Assembly: GCA_017948555.1 (NCBI GenBank) | Contig: JAFMYY010000009.1 | Coordinates: forward strand, 48,467-112,466 | From: Cesiribacteraceae bacterium YIM B00369 | GTDB taxonomy: Bacteria > Bacteroidota > Bacteroidia > Cytophagales > Cyclobacteriaceae | Length of the DNA: 64,000 bases | Reading direction: 5' to 3' | In this document: in pieces, positions 45,120 through 54,420 of the stretch | How positions within the stretch are numbered: the stretch's first letter is position 1 | Layout: every line of letters begins with the position of its first letter | The notes under the pieces: generated by a model | What the model was told of the DNA's origin: nothing | Seen by the model: the letters and a program-made list of their open reading frames with translations, nothing else | The model's database searches: none | Position numbers and translations under genes: made by a program

Positions 45120-46289
45120 ATGAAAATAAGATATCTATTACTTTTCCTGTTTGCAGGCATTTTCAGTCTTCAGTGTAATGATGAGGCCGGGGGAGAATTA
45201 CCCCCGGCTCCTTCTTCCTTACAGGTTACGGTAAGCAGAGAAGCTACAGAAAGCAGAAATATTTCCCTCAATTTGTCTTCAGAAGGTACCAGCTTCTATA
45301 AGATCTATTTCGGGGAAGGAAAAAACGAACCGCTTATTACAGAAGAAAATACCATCAGCTATACCTACGGCAAACCAGGTTTTTATAACCTGAGAATTCA
45401 GGCACATTCAAACGGTATTATTTATATAAGCGAAACCCAAAGATTAAATATCGGGAATGTGGATGAGGATGAGGATGGAGAAGGTGAGCCGGATGGTAAT
45501 GGTGGGGAAGATGAGGATGAGGGCGATGAGTGGGAAATCCCCGCAACCGGCAATACCAGCCCTGGAAGCTATGAAGGCATGCGCCTTGTATGGCAGGATG
45601 AGTTTGAGGGCGACGCACTCAATCTTGATAACTGGACCTTTGAAACAGGTACCGGAAGTAATGGGTGGGGCAATAATGAACTTCAATACTACCGGGAGGA
45701 AAACACCAGTGTAGAGGACGGATATCTCATTATTACTGCCGGAAAAGAAGCGTACGAAGGGAAAGATTACACCTCCTCACGCATTAAAACTCAGGGAAAA
45801 CAAGCATTCCAATACGGCCGGATCGATATAAGAGCGGCCTTACCGCAGGGTCAGGGAATATGGCCGGCATTGTGGATGCTGGGAGCAAACTTCCCCACCG
45901 CCGGCTGGCCCGCTTCCGGTGAAATAGACATTATGGAGATGACAGGCGGAACCGGTAAAGATAACACCGTACACGGCACTATTCACTGGCAAAATGAAGG
46001 AAACCATGCAAATTACGGGGGAGATTTTTCTCTGGAGGAAGGTGTTTTCGCAGATGAATTTCATGTATTCTCCATAGTTTGGAATCCGGAAACCATAACC
46101 TGGTATGTGGATGGGGAGGAATTTCATGTAGTGGACATCACCCCCGAGGAGCTGAGCGAATTTCACCAGGAGTTCTTCTTTATTTTTAACTTGGCTGTAG
46201 GGGGCAACTGGCCCGGAAGCCCTGATGCCACCACTACCTTCCCGCAGCGGATGGTGGTGGATTATGTAAGGGTTTTTCAGGAGGAGTAA
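45120..46289 (+). CDS. GH16 endo-beta-1,3-glucanase-type lipoprotein
   Basis: A 389-residue surface lipoprotein (lipobox FSLQCNDE, Cys about 19). An Ig/PKD-like domain (about 35-115) is joined by a strongly acidic linker (about 115-140, rich in Asp, Glu and Gly) to a GH16 catalytic domain. The active site is EIDIME, nucleophile Glu268 and acid/base Glu273 (with Asp270). GH16 covers laminarinases (beta-1,3-glucanases), agarases and related enzymes; the context points to laminarinase. A hairpin (46302-46336) follows the gene. Confidence 0.92.
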   Translation: MKIRYLLLFLFAGIFSLQCNDEAGGELPPAPSSLQVTVSREATESRNISLNLSSEGTSFYKIYFGEGKNEPLITEENTISYTYGKPGFYNLRIQAHSNGIIYISETQRLNIGNVDEDEDGEGEPDGNGGEDEDEGDEWEIPATGNTSPGSYEGMRLVWQDEFEGDALNLDNWTFETGTGSNGWGNNELQYYREENTSVEDGYLIITAGKEAYEGKDYTSSRIKTQGKQAFQYGRIDIRAALPQGQGIWPALWMLGANFPTAGWPASGEIDIMEMTGGTGKDNTVHGTIHWQNEGNHANYGGDFSLEEGVFADEFHVFSIVWNPETITWYVDGEEFHVVDITPEELSEFHQEFFFIFNLAVGGNWPGSPDATTTFPQRMVVDYVRVFQEE

Positions 46290-46301
46290 AATATTGATGC
46301 A

Positions 46302-46336
46302 ATACCCCCTCCGGATTTACCTCCCGGAGGGGGTAT
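46302..46336 (+). terminator. 13-bp perfect hairpin between GH16 and GH3
   Basis: ATACCCCCTCCGG (46302-46314) and CCGGAGGGGGTAT (46324-46336), 9-nt loop, 12 bp after the GH16 stop. The sequence after it has few T, so partial termination or mRNA protection is more likely than full termination. Confidence 0.6.
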
Positions 46337-46468
46337 CTTCCCTCATAAAAGAACCTGTCCTGAATCTGTAAAACACGCTTTTTCTTAAAACCGAATAACA
46401 GCAAAGTACCTCTGTCAGGTCCGACTGGGACTGTATTGACTAAAGAGAAACCTTAAACGAAAAAACCT

Positions 46469-48820
46469 ATGAATAAATCATATTCCCTCACAGGCTTATG
46501 GGGACTAATGATACCCGCAATCCTGCTGCTCCTGAACGTAACCAGCGCATTTTCACAAAGCACAAATGCATCCGGAACGCAAAAAATTGAATCGCTTCTT
46601 TCTCAGATGAGCCTGGAAGAAAAGGTGGGCCAGATGGCACAGATAACGCTTGATGTGGTAGGCAAAGGAGAAAACCGCTACTCAAGCTTTGAACCCCTTG
46701 AGCTTGATACGGCAGAGCTCAGGAAAGCACTTTTGGAGCACCATATCGGCTCCATTCTTAATACGGCGAACAACCGCGCTCTTACCCCTCAAAAATGGTA
46801 CAGCATTATCAGCGGTATACAGCAGGTGGCCATGAACGACACCCGGCTGAAGATCCCGGTAATTTTTGGTGTGGACGAGATCCATGGAGCCACCTATACC
46901 GATGGAGCCACCATGTTCCCGCAGCAGATAGCTCAGGCCGCCAGCAGAAACAGGGAACTTGTAAGACGCGGAGCCGAAATTACTGCTTATGAAACCCGTG
47001 CCAGTGCTATCCCCTGGACCTTCTCCCCTGTTCTTGACCTGGGTTTGAATCCGCTCTTTTCGCGCCAGTGGGAATCATTCGGAGAAGATCCTTACCTGAC
47101 TTCAGAGCTGGGCGTGGAAATGATTAATGGTTATGAAGGTGTGCAAAACAATATTGGGCACCCTGAGCATATCGCCTCCTGCATGAAACACTTCCTTGGG
47201 TACCATGCAACCACCTCAGGCAAAGACCGCACCCCTTCCTATATTTCTGCTGACGCCCTGGCGGAATATCATATTCCTGCTTTTAAAGCAGCTATAGAAG
47301 CAGGTGCACACACCCTGATGGTCAATTCCGGTATCATCAATGGAGTTCCTGTGCATGCTAATCACGACCTCCTGACAAAGCTCCTTAAGGAGGAACTGGG
47401 TTTTCAGGGGCTGGTGGTAACCGACTGGGCAGATATTGAAAACCTGCACCGCAGAGACCGCATTGCCCGGGATGATAAGGAAGCCATTATGCTGGCTATT
47501 AATGCCGGAGTGGATATGTCGATGATCCCATACCAGTACGAGGTATTCACGACAGGGCTTGTGGAGCTGGTAAAAGAAGGGAAAGTAAGTGAGGAACGGA
47601 TAAATGATGCCGTAAGGCGTATACTGCGGGTAAAGCTGGCGCTGAATTTATTCGAAAAGCCGGTTACCAATCCTGCAGATTACCCCCTCTTTGGCAGTGA
47701 GCAATTTGAGCAGGCATCATACCAAATGGCTGCCGAGGCCATTACTTTATTGAAAAATGAAGGAAACCTGCTGCCGCTTAAGAAAGGGACTAAAGTGCTG
47801 GTTACAGGGCCCAACGCCAACTCTATGCGTACCCTGAACGGCGCCTGGACCTACTCCTGGCAGGGTGACAGAACAGAGGAACATGCCGGGAAATACAATA
47901 CCATACTGGAGGCTGTTCAAAACGAGAGCGGAGCCAAAAATGTAAATTACATTCCGGGAGTAAGCTATAAAATGGATGGCAGGTATTATGAGGAGTATGC
48001 CGATAAAATGGAGGAAGCCGTGGCAGCTGCGCGCAAAGCAGAAGTAATCATTCTTTGCCTGGGCGAAAATTCTTATACTGAAAAACCGGGGGACATGAAT
48101 GACCTTTATATGTCGGACCTGCAGACGGAGCTGGCAAAAAAACTGATAGCCACAGGCAAACCGGTAGTGCTTGTGCTGAACGAGGGAAGACCAAGGGTAA
48201 TCAGCCGCTTTGAGGAAAAAATACCTGCTATAGTACAAACCTACCTGCCGGGAAATTTCGGAGGCGATGCTCTTGCCGATATTCTTTTTGGAGATGTGAA
48301 TCCTTCCGGGAAACTACCCTATACTTACCCCCGCTACCCTAATTCACTTGTCTCTTACATTCATAAACCCTCTGAAGAGCAGAAAAAAGCTGAAGGGGTT
48401 TACAATTATGAGGCAGATTTTAACCCCCAATTTAGTTTCGGACACGGCCTGAGCTATACAAGCTTTACCTATAAAAATCTGGAAACTGGAAAAGAGACCA
48501 TAGGACCTGATGAGAAGTTGAGCGTAAGTGTGGAGGTGCAGAATACCGGTAAAAGAGAAGGCAAAGAAACAGTCCACCTGTACACCTCTGACCTGTACGC
48601 CAGCAGTGTAACTCCGGATGTAAAACGGCTGAGAAGGTTTGAAAAAATTAACCTGAAGCCGGGAGAAAAAAAGGTAATACGCTTTACCCTCTCAGCAGGC
48701 GACCTTGCCTATGCCGGACGCAACGGAGAAATGATTATTGAAGCCGGGGAGTTTGAGGTGGAAATTGGCGGGCTAAAAAAGAAGTTCACCCTGCTGGATA
48801 AAACTACTGCTGTAAAATAA
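46469..48820 (+). CDS. GH3 beta-glucosidase
   Basis: A 783-residue secreted or periplasmic exo-enzyme that releases glucose from oligosaccharides. Signal peptide about 1-31 (LLNVTSAFSQ). N-terminal TIM barrel with KHFLGY and the nucleophile Asp319 in VVTDWADIENL, then an (alpha/beta)6 sandwich and a fibronectin-III-like end domain (VEVQNTGKREGKETVHLY). It probably trims beta-1,3-glucan oligosaccharides produced by the GH16 enzymes. Flanked by hairpins on both sides. Confidence 0.94.
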   Translation: MNKSYSLTGLWGLMIPAILLLLNVTSAFSQSTNASGTQKIESLLSQMSLEEKVGQMAQITLDVVGKGENRYSSFEPLELDTAELRKALLEHHIGSILNTANNRALTPQKWYSIISGIQQVAMNDTRLKIPVIFGVDEIHGATYTDGATMFPQQIAQAASRNRELVRRGAEITAYETRASAIPWTFSPVLDLGLNPLFSRQWESFGEDPYLTSELGVEMINGYEGVQNNIGHPEHIASCMKHFLGYHATTSGKDRTPSYISADALAEYHIPAFKAAIEAGAHTLMVNSGIINGVPVHANHDLLTKLLKEELGFQGLVVTDWADIENLHRRDRIARDDKEAIMLAINAGVDMSMIPYQYEVFTTGLVELVKEGKVSEERINDAVRRILRVKLALNLFEKPVTNPADYPLFGSEQFEQASYQMAAEAITLLKNEGNLLPLKKGTKVLVTGPNANSMRTLNGAWTYSWQGDRTEEHAGKYNTILEAVQNESGAKNVNYIPGVSYKMDGRYYEEYADKMEEAVAAARKAEVIILCLGENSYTEKPGDMNDLYMSDLQTELAKKLIATGKPVVLVLNEGRPRVISRFEEKIPAIVQTYLPGNFGGDALADILFGDVNPSGKLPYTYPRYPNSLVSYIHKPSEEQKKAEGVYNYEADFNPQFSFGHGLSYTSFTYKNLETGKETIGPDEKLSVSVEVQNTGKREGKETVHLYTSDLYASSVTPDVKRLRRFEKINLKPGEKKVIRFTLSAGDLAYAGRNGEMIIEAGEFEVEIGGLKKKFTLLDKTTAVK

Positions 48821-48827
48821 GCTGCAT

Positions 48828-48861
48828 AATAACCCTCCGCAGGAAAAGCCGGAGGGTTATT
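48828..48861 (+). terminator. 12-bp perfect hairpin between GH3 and the second GH16
   Basis: AATAACCCTCCG (48828-48839) and CGGAGGGTTATT (48850-48861), 10-nt loop, 7 bp after the GH3 stop. Same position and style as the hairpin at 46302-46336. Confidence 0.6.
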
Positions 48862-48910
48862 CATGTATATGAAAGAATCAGGCTTACAGCCTGTTTTAAA
48901 TTTCAGATTA

Positions 48911-49786
48911 ATGAAAGAACTTAAATATATGCTTTGGGCAGCAGCGGCCAGCCTGCTCCTTTTATCCTGCAGTCCATCAGCCGTAAATCAATCTGCCGGA
49001 GCAGACGCAACCGGGGCTAATGCCGGTGTGGAGCAACAGAAGCAGGGAACGGGCAAACTGGTATGGTCGGATGAGTTTGAGGAAAACGGGGCACCGGACA
49101 GCAGCCGCTGGGGATATGACCTCGGTGATGGCTGCCCCGATGTTTGCGGCTGGGGTAATAATGAACTACAGTATTATACCAAAAGACCGGAAAACATACG
49201 GGTGGAAAAGGGAGTGCTGGTCATTGAGGCTCACCGGGAAAACCATAAAGACAAAGATTACACCTCTGCCCGGCTGGTGTCGCGGAATAAGGGCGACTGG
49301 CAGTATGGAACTGTTGAGGTAAAGGCAAAGCTCCCTGAGGGCACCGGTACCTGGCCTGCTATCTGGATGCTACCCACCCGCTGGGTATATGGCGGCTGGC
49401 CTGCCAGTGGAGAAATAGATATTATGGAACATGTTGGTTATAAGCCCGGCATGCTCTACGGAACGGTTCATACCAAAGCTTTTAACCACGGAATTGGCAC
49501 CCAGAAAGGAGACTCCATAATGGTGGAGGCTATTCAGGACAGCTTCCATGTATATTCCATTAACTGGTCGCCGGAAAAAATCGATTTTCTACTGGATGGA
49601 AAGGTTTACAATACCTTCCGTAATGAAGAAACCGGGTTTGAAGCATGGCCCTTTGACCAGCCTTTTCACCTGCTCATGAATCTGGCAGTTGGCGGCAACT
49701 GGGGAGGCGCCAAAGGAGTGGATACAACTATCTGGCCACAGCGGCTGGAGGTGGATTATGTGCGGGTTTATGCCCCTGAGGAGTAG
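48911..49786 (+). CDS. GH16 glucanase lipoprotein
   Basis: A 292-residue lipoprotein from the ATG at 48911 (lipobox LLLLSCSPS, Cys about 19). A longer frame from 48863 lacks the usual signal start. Single GH16 domain: WGNNELQYY, TGTWPAIWMLP, and the active site EIDIMEH with Glu168 and Glu173, Asp170. It has no Ig domain or acidic linker, unlike the first GH16, so the two may act on different places or lengths of chain. Last gene of the plus-strand locus. Confidence 0.92.
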   Translation: MKELKYMLWAAAASLLLLSCSPSAVNQSAGADATGANAGVEQQKQGTGKLVWSDEFEENGAPDSSRWGYDLGDGCPDVCGWGNNELQYYTKRPENIRVEKGVLVIEAHRENHKDKDYTSARLVSRNKGDWQYGTVEVKAKLPEGTGTWPAIWMLPTRWVYGGWPASGEIDIMEHVGYKPGMLYGTVHTKAFNHGIGTQKGDSIMVEAIQDSFHVYSINWSPEKIDFLLDGKVYNTFRNEETGFEAWPFDQPFHLLMNLAVGGNWGGAKGVDTTIWPQRLEVDYVRVYAPEE

Positions 49787-49904
49787 TTAATTACTATTCC
49801 TCAAATTAATCGTAACAGGCAAAATTTCAGGTAATCTGCCAATTGGGTATATAAAAATGGCACCAACAGGAAGTTTAAGAGCAGGGCCGCTTAGTTTTCA
49901 GACT

Positions 49905-52682
49905 TTATAACCACGTTTTTACCAGCTGTTTAAAATCCCTTTGTTTACTCACAGCACTTATAAGCGGATCATTCTTTATGGCCGCCCAGGAAATACTTCC
50001 TGTCCGGAAAGCTTTTTCATATAATTTCAGCGCCTCATCCGTTTTTTGTTCCTGAATGAGAGCGCAGGCTTTTCCGTACAGCGCCCAGCCTTCATCGCCG
50101 TTAAGCCGAAGGGCCTCATCCAGCGATTTGTTTGCCTCCCGGAGCTTTCCCAGGCTCAGCTCTGACAAGCCTTTATTGGCCATTAATATAACATCTTTTT
50201 CCATGCCATTATCAAGAGCCATGGCCTTTTTTATATCTTCCAGGGCTAACCCATACCGGCCCAGCTTATTATAACAGATGCCCCTTTCCTTATAGGCAGC
50301 ACTATATTCAGGATCTGTTTTAATGGTATGGGTAAAGCTTAAAACTGCATCTTCAAACTGTTCATTTGCTTCATAAGCTCTTCCGAGTGAGTAAAAAACA
50401 ACAGGATCAGAAAGTCCCATCCTGATGCTCTCCTCCATATCTTTAACTGCCCTCCTGTAATCTTCCAGGGCATACAAGGCTGCCCCCCTGGCAAAATAAG
50501 CCTCAGGGAAAAACCTGCGGCTATGAATGGCCATATCCAGATTATCAAGGGCCTCCACAAAGCGGTTCGACATTAGCTGAGCATACCCCAGTGCATAACA
50601 GGCATCCGGCATTTCTTCTTCAAAATATCCTTCGAGGGTAACCGGGTTCTTTTCTATACTTTTTCCTTCTTTTGCCCTTGCTACCAGCTCTTTTCCTGTG
50701 GGAATGTACCTTCTGAATTCCTTTACCGCGGCTTCCTCATCTCCCTTTTTCTCTAAAGCCTGCCCCTTTTTGAACAGGGCAAAAGATAACTCATTATACT
50801 CCCCCGCCTTACTATAACTGGCAATGGCTCTGTCAAATTCTTCAAGCACGATATGTGCGTCGCCTTTTCTGAGCCAGGCCCTCCCGAATGATGGAGAAAC
50901 TAATAGCGCATTATTATAATTTCCCACAGCCATTGAATATTTTTTGTTTGCCATCGCTCCTTCTGCCAAAGCAAAATATTTAAAAGCAAGCTTGTTAATT
51001 TCAGTTACCAGAACCTCTTCCAGACCGGATTCCCGTGCTCTCCGGAAATCGGCAGAAGCAGCCCGCAGCTCATCTTCGGCAGCATACAACAGCCCCCTCC
51101 GGTAAAAAGAACGGGCATGCGCGGGATCTGTATTAATGGCTTCACCAAAAGCAGAAATGGCTTCTCCTTTTTTATTCTGCTCCGCAAAAATTATCCCTTT
51201 TTCATAGTGGTATTCCGCCATTCCCGGCTGCATCCTGAGGGCGGCATTGTAATCTTCAATTGCTCCGTTTAAATCACCCATTTTCCTCTTTACCACGGCT
51301 CTTTCCGGGTAAATGGTTCCTGTATTTGCCGGACTGGACAGGATACGGGTATAATCGGCCACAGCCTTATGGTATTGATTGGTTTCCGCATATAAGCTTG
51401 CCCGGCTCCTAAGAGCTTCAATAAAATTTCTGTCAAGTTCAATGGCTTTAGAATAATCTTTAAACGCTTCTTTAAGCTTATTCAGCTCTTCATAGCATTT
51501 CCCCCTGCCGTAATAATAATCCGGATTGTTTTTATCTTTTCTGATCGCCTGGTTGTAATCCTTTATAGCTGCTTCGTATTGACCAACAGAAAATTTACTT
51601 TCAGGAATAGCCAGGCTTTGTATCTTTTCTTCAAGTTCCTTCAGCAGTGGCTCCAGACTATTCTCCCCCTGCTTCAGCTGCATGGCTTCAGCATAAAACT
51701 TTTTAGCCTGTAAATAATCCCTTGCCGCATAAGCCTTTTCGGCCTTGCTTTTAGCGTAAGCAAATCTTTGCTCAGGGCTGCTGAATTTCAGGTTCTGTGC
51801 TTTTGTTAATTCCTTCAAATTTTGCCATAACTCCTGGTGAAAAGGATAAATTTTTTCAGCTTCGGAAAAAGCAGTAAAAGCCTCATCCAGCCTGTCCGCC
51901 GCAAGGGCAGCCTTACCTGCTTCCAGGTAATTATTAAAAACAGCATCCTGCTGTTTCTTTTTTTCTGAAAAACCGCCAGAATGCCTGTTGTCTCCGGAAG
52001 GGGTTTCATTACCTTCACCTCCCTCACCTGCCAGCAATAAAAGCACATCACCTTCTGCTCCGGCCCCGGCCAGCAAAACATTATCTTCCCCTGAACTGAG
52101 AGGCTTTTCGGGCTTATAATATATAATACTGGTAATAAAGGTTTTCCAGCCCTTTGTTCCTCTCTCCACCCGAAGCTCAGCTAAACGATCCACTGCTTTA
52201 TAAGGTGCAGGATCTTCTTTATGCGCTCCTTTAAACCGGGAGGTATATTTAACTTTTATATACAGGTGGTCCGACTGTTTTAAGTCTGAGGATTCAAAAT
52301 TGTAGAAATCAACTGTTGCCCTTTCCTCTTTTTTATAAGTAAGATCAAAGTATGTCAGGTAATCATTAATGGCTTTGTCCTGCTTATGCTTTGAGCTGAG
52401 ATTTGACGGCTTTACATCATCCTCAATAATGGCGGCTTCGGAAAAGAAAATCTGGCTTCTGGAGGGAGTGTAGCTGTCCCTGATCAGCTTCCGGACTTCC
52501 TGTTCAGTAACAAGGCCTTCGTAAGAAATTACGTTCAGCAAATCTTTAAACATATTTAGCGTTAACTGCGCCTGGTAAGCAATTTCCTGCTGGTCCCTGA
52601 GGGTATATTGCTGCGAAAAGCTTTCAATTGCCCCTGCAAAAAATATGCTCAGTAACAAAATATATTTATTCATTACTTTCAT
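49905..52682 (-). CDS. Large TPR protein with N-terminal secreted domain
   Basis: A 925-residue secreted or periplasmic protein, signal peptide about 1-22. Residues about 25-190 form a domain that resembles the small proteins at 53652 and perhaps 52679 (segments YLTYFDLTYKKEE, YIKVKYTSRFKGAH, AELRVERGTKGW). A low-complexity Gly/Leu/Glu stretch follows (about 200-225), then roughly 14-17 tetratricopeptide repeats (for example AEYHYEKGIIFAEQNKKGEA) to the C-terminus. TPRs bind proteins, so it may be a scaffold for the neighbouring secreted proteins. It overlaps the upstream gene by 4 bp and ends a minus-strand cluster that begins at 59183. Confidence 0.82.
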   Translation of the reverse strand: MKVMNKYILLLSIFFAGAIESFSQQYTLRDQQEIAYQAQLTLNMFKDLLNVISYEGLVTEQEVRKLIRDSYTPSRSQIFFSEAAIIEDDVKPSNLSSKHKQDKAINDYLTYFDLTYKKEERATVDFYNFESSDLKQSDHLYIKVKYTSRFKGAHKEDPAPYKAVDRLAELRVERGTKGWKTFITSIIYYKPEKPLSSGEDNVLLAGAGAEGDVLLLLAGEGGEGNETPSGDNRHSGGFSEKKKQQDAVFNNYLEAGKAALAADRLDEAFTAFSEAEKIYPFHQELWQNLKELTKAQNLKFSSPEQRFAYAKSKAEKAYAARDYLQAKKFYAEAMQLKQGENSLEPLLKELEEKIQSLAIPESKFSVGQYEAAIKDYNQAIRKDKNNPDYYYGRGKCYEELNKLKEAFKDYSKAIELDRNFIEALRSRASLYAETNQYHKAVADYTRILSSPANTGTIYPERAVVKRKMGDLNGAIEDYNAALRMQPGMAEYHYEKGIIFAEQNKKGEAISAFGEAINTDPAHARSFYRRGLLYAAEDELRAASADFRRARESGLEEVLVTEINKLAFKYFALAEGAMANKKYSMAVGNYNNALLVSPSFGRAWLRKGDAHIVLEEFDRAIASYSKAGEYNELSFALFKKGQALEKKGDEEAAVKEFRRYIPTGKELVARAKEGKSIEKNPVTLEGYFEEEMPDACYALGYAQLMSNRFVEALDNLDMAIHSRRFFPEAYFARGAALYALEDYRRAVKDMEESIRMGLSDPVVFYSLGRAYEANEQFEDAVLSFTHTIKTDPEYSAAYKERGICYNKLGRYGLALEDIKKAMALDNGMEKDVILMANKGLSELSLGKLREANKSLDEALRLNGDEGWALYGKACALIQEQKTDEALKLYEKAFRTGSISWAAIKNDPLISAVSKQRDFKQLVKTWL

Positions 52683-53533
52683 AACTTTTCTTTTAAAAGC
52701 AGTTGCTTAAACTCTTCTTTTCCTGCGGAATCTGCCTGAATAAGCCGGCTAATAAGCCAGCCGGAATTCTTTTCCTGCCGCCGGAAATTCTCCACTGAAA
52801 AAATCCAGCCTTCTACCTGAAAGAAATGGTAAGAAAGGTGTTCCACCTGCCTGAAGGAAATATTGTTGTTCTGCATTTCCATGGCAAATTTTGAAAGCTG
52901 ATCATCCCGGAAAGCAGAGGATAAATACGCCTTCAGGTTTTCGGGGTCTTCGAAAGCTCTGTTCAGGCCCATAAAATCTGTGGCATGACTCACCGGGTTT
53001 AAAAAGGCATTTGGGTTATTACCTTCAGGAGTGTTCAGGAAATCGGCATACACATTATTAACCACCCATTTACTGGCTCCATTATCCTCTTTCTGGATTT
53101 GAAGCAGTAAAATAAGATCTCTTACTTTTTCTTCATACACTACTGAACACTTCACCCTGGCATACCAGTCCTCATCAAAAAAATTCAGCGTTACGGGATT
53201 AAGGGAATCATTTACCACCTTTATAAAGCGCTCAACCTCCTCCTTTTGCAAATGAGGATTTTTAAGATCGAAGAGCGAAATTAATAACTCCTCCCTGCTT
53301 ACCTCCGGATATCCATAACGGTCAGAAATGTAATCTTTTATCAGCGTGCTTTCATTATTAAACCGCTCAAGAAATTCATCTATCTGTTTAACTTTATAGG
53401 CAAAATTTTCTTCATGGCCGGAGTAAAGCTGCCCGCTGGCAGGGAAAGGAAAGCTAAAGCAACCGGAAAGGATAAAAAACAGGTAAACATACCTCCTCTC
53501 CTGTAAAAAACAGTTTAAAAAATATTTAATCAT
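52679..53533 (-). CDS. Secreted protein of unknown function in the pseudokinase cluster
   Basis: A 284-residue protein with an N-terminal hydrophobic segment (about 15-32, LFFILSGCFSFPF), possibly a lipoprotein or signal peptide (cysteine at about 25). The region from about 75 to 170 carries a YARVKCSVVYEEKVRDL and KWVVNNVYADFL pattern. It looks distantly like the domain in the neighbours at 53652 and 49905. The C-terminal part is helical and charged. No family is recognised. Its end overlaps the TPR gene start by 4 bp. Confidence 0.6.
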   Translation of the reverse strand: MIKYFLNCFLQERRYVYLFFILSGCFSFPFPASGQLYSGHEENFAYKVKQIDEFLERFNNESTLIKDYISDRYGYPEVSREELLISLFDLKNPHLQKEEVERFIKVVNDSLNPVTLNFFDEDWYARVKCSVVYEEKVRDLILLLQIQKEDNGASKWVVNNVYADFLNTPEGNNPNAFLNPVSHATDFMGLNRAFEDPENLKAYLSSAFRDDQLSKFAMEMQNNNISFRQVEHLSYHFFQVEGWIFSVENFRRQEKNSGWLISRLIQADSAGKEEFKQLLLKEKL

Positions 53534-53651
53534 TTACTCAATATTTTTCAAAAAAACCTTCGGTAAAAAAGCGCTGTCCCCGTTATATCCGGATCTGATG
53601 GGCATAAATTTTCCTGCCTGACAGAGATGAAACAGCTGCGGAAATATGCTT

Positions 53652-54296
53652 TTACTGATCAAACCTGGTAACCACCACCCCTACATCCGAAAGGAACACA
53701 TCCCACTTTTGCTGTTTTACGCCATCTGTTTCTTTCTGATAGGCCACCACTTTTACTTCAATATTCTTTTCTGTTAAATCCCCATATACCACCCGGTTAT
53801 CTTTATAACCTTTAAAGCGCTGCTGAAGGGTAATTACCCCATAGTAATTTCCGTCAATCCCCTTCTTCAAATCGCTAACGTAGGAAATATCAGTCCAGCT
53901 GATTTCTATTTTATCGTAGTTTAAAAGCTTTAATCTGTTCAGGTAAGATCTTACTTTATACCTGTTCCGGCCATCCCGGCCGGAAACCTCAAACTCGGCA
54001 TTTTCATCGATAAAAAGCTTAACTGCCGATTCTACCGCTTTATTGGCTTCTCCTAAACTGTTGTTCCTGTCGGATATAACAGCCAGATATGTTCCTAAAT
54101 CTTCGGTTTTACTGAGTGCTTTTTTGCTGTAAAGCTCAGCATCTATTTCCGGAGGAGGTAAGCGGCTTTCATTTGCAGCAGCAGTCTGCAGGGCAGTTTC
54201 ATTCTGAGCCCAAACCGAGCTTACTGCAAAAACGAACAGACAAATAAGAAAGAGACTTACCCTTTTCAGCTTATGGACATAATACATATTCAACAT
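53652..54296 (-). CDS. Secreted protein of unknown function in the pseudokinase cluster
   Basis: A 214-residue exported protein with a signal peptide at about 12-32 (LFVFAVSSVWAQ). A compact alpha/beta domain spans about 85-214: YLNRLKLLNYDKIEISW, YYGVITLQQRFKGYKD, then QKWDVFLSDVGVVV. It fits no family I can name, but it matches the N-terminal domain of the TPR protein and, weakly, the extracytoplasmic end of the kinase-like protein at 54421. It is 124 bp after that gene, same strand. The ATG at 54287 is an alternative start. Confidence 0.62.
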   Translation of the reverse strand: MLNMYYVHKLKRVSLFLICLFVFAVSSVWAQNETALQTAAANESRLPPPEIDAELYSKKALSKTEDLGTYLAVISDRNNSLGEANKAVESAVKLFIDENAEFEVSGRDGRNRYKVRSYLNRLKLLNYDKIEISWTDISYVSDLKKGIDGNYYGVITLQQRFKGYKDNRVVYGDLTEKNIEVKVVAYQKETDGVKQQKWDVFLSDVGVVVTRFDQ

Positions 54297-54420
54297 TTCA
54301 GAAGTACTTTACTTTTTCAAACTTCAAATCTTATTCCTGTTCTCAGCCACACCAACAGCACAGGCCGGGCTTTACAGGAAATTTTTTGTACTTTTTTTAA
54401 GCACATGGTAATGGGTTCAG

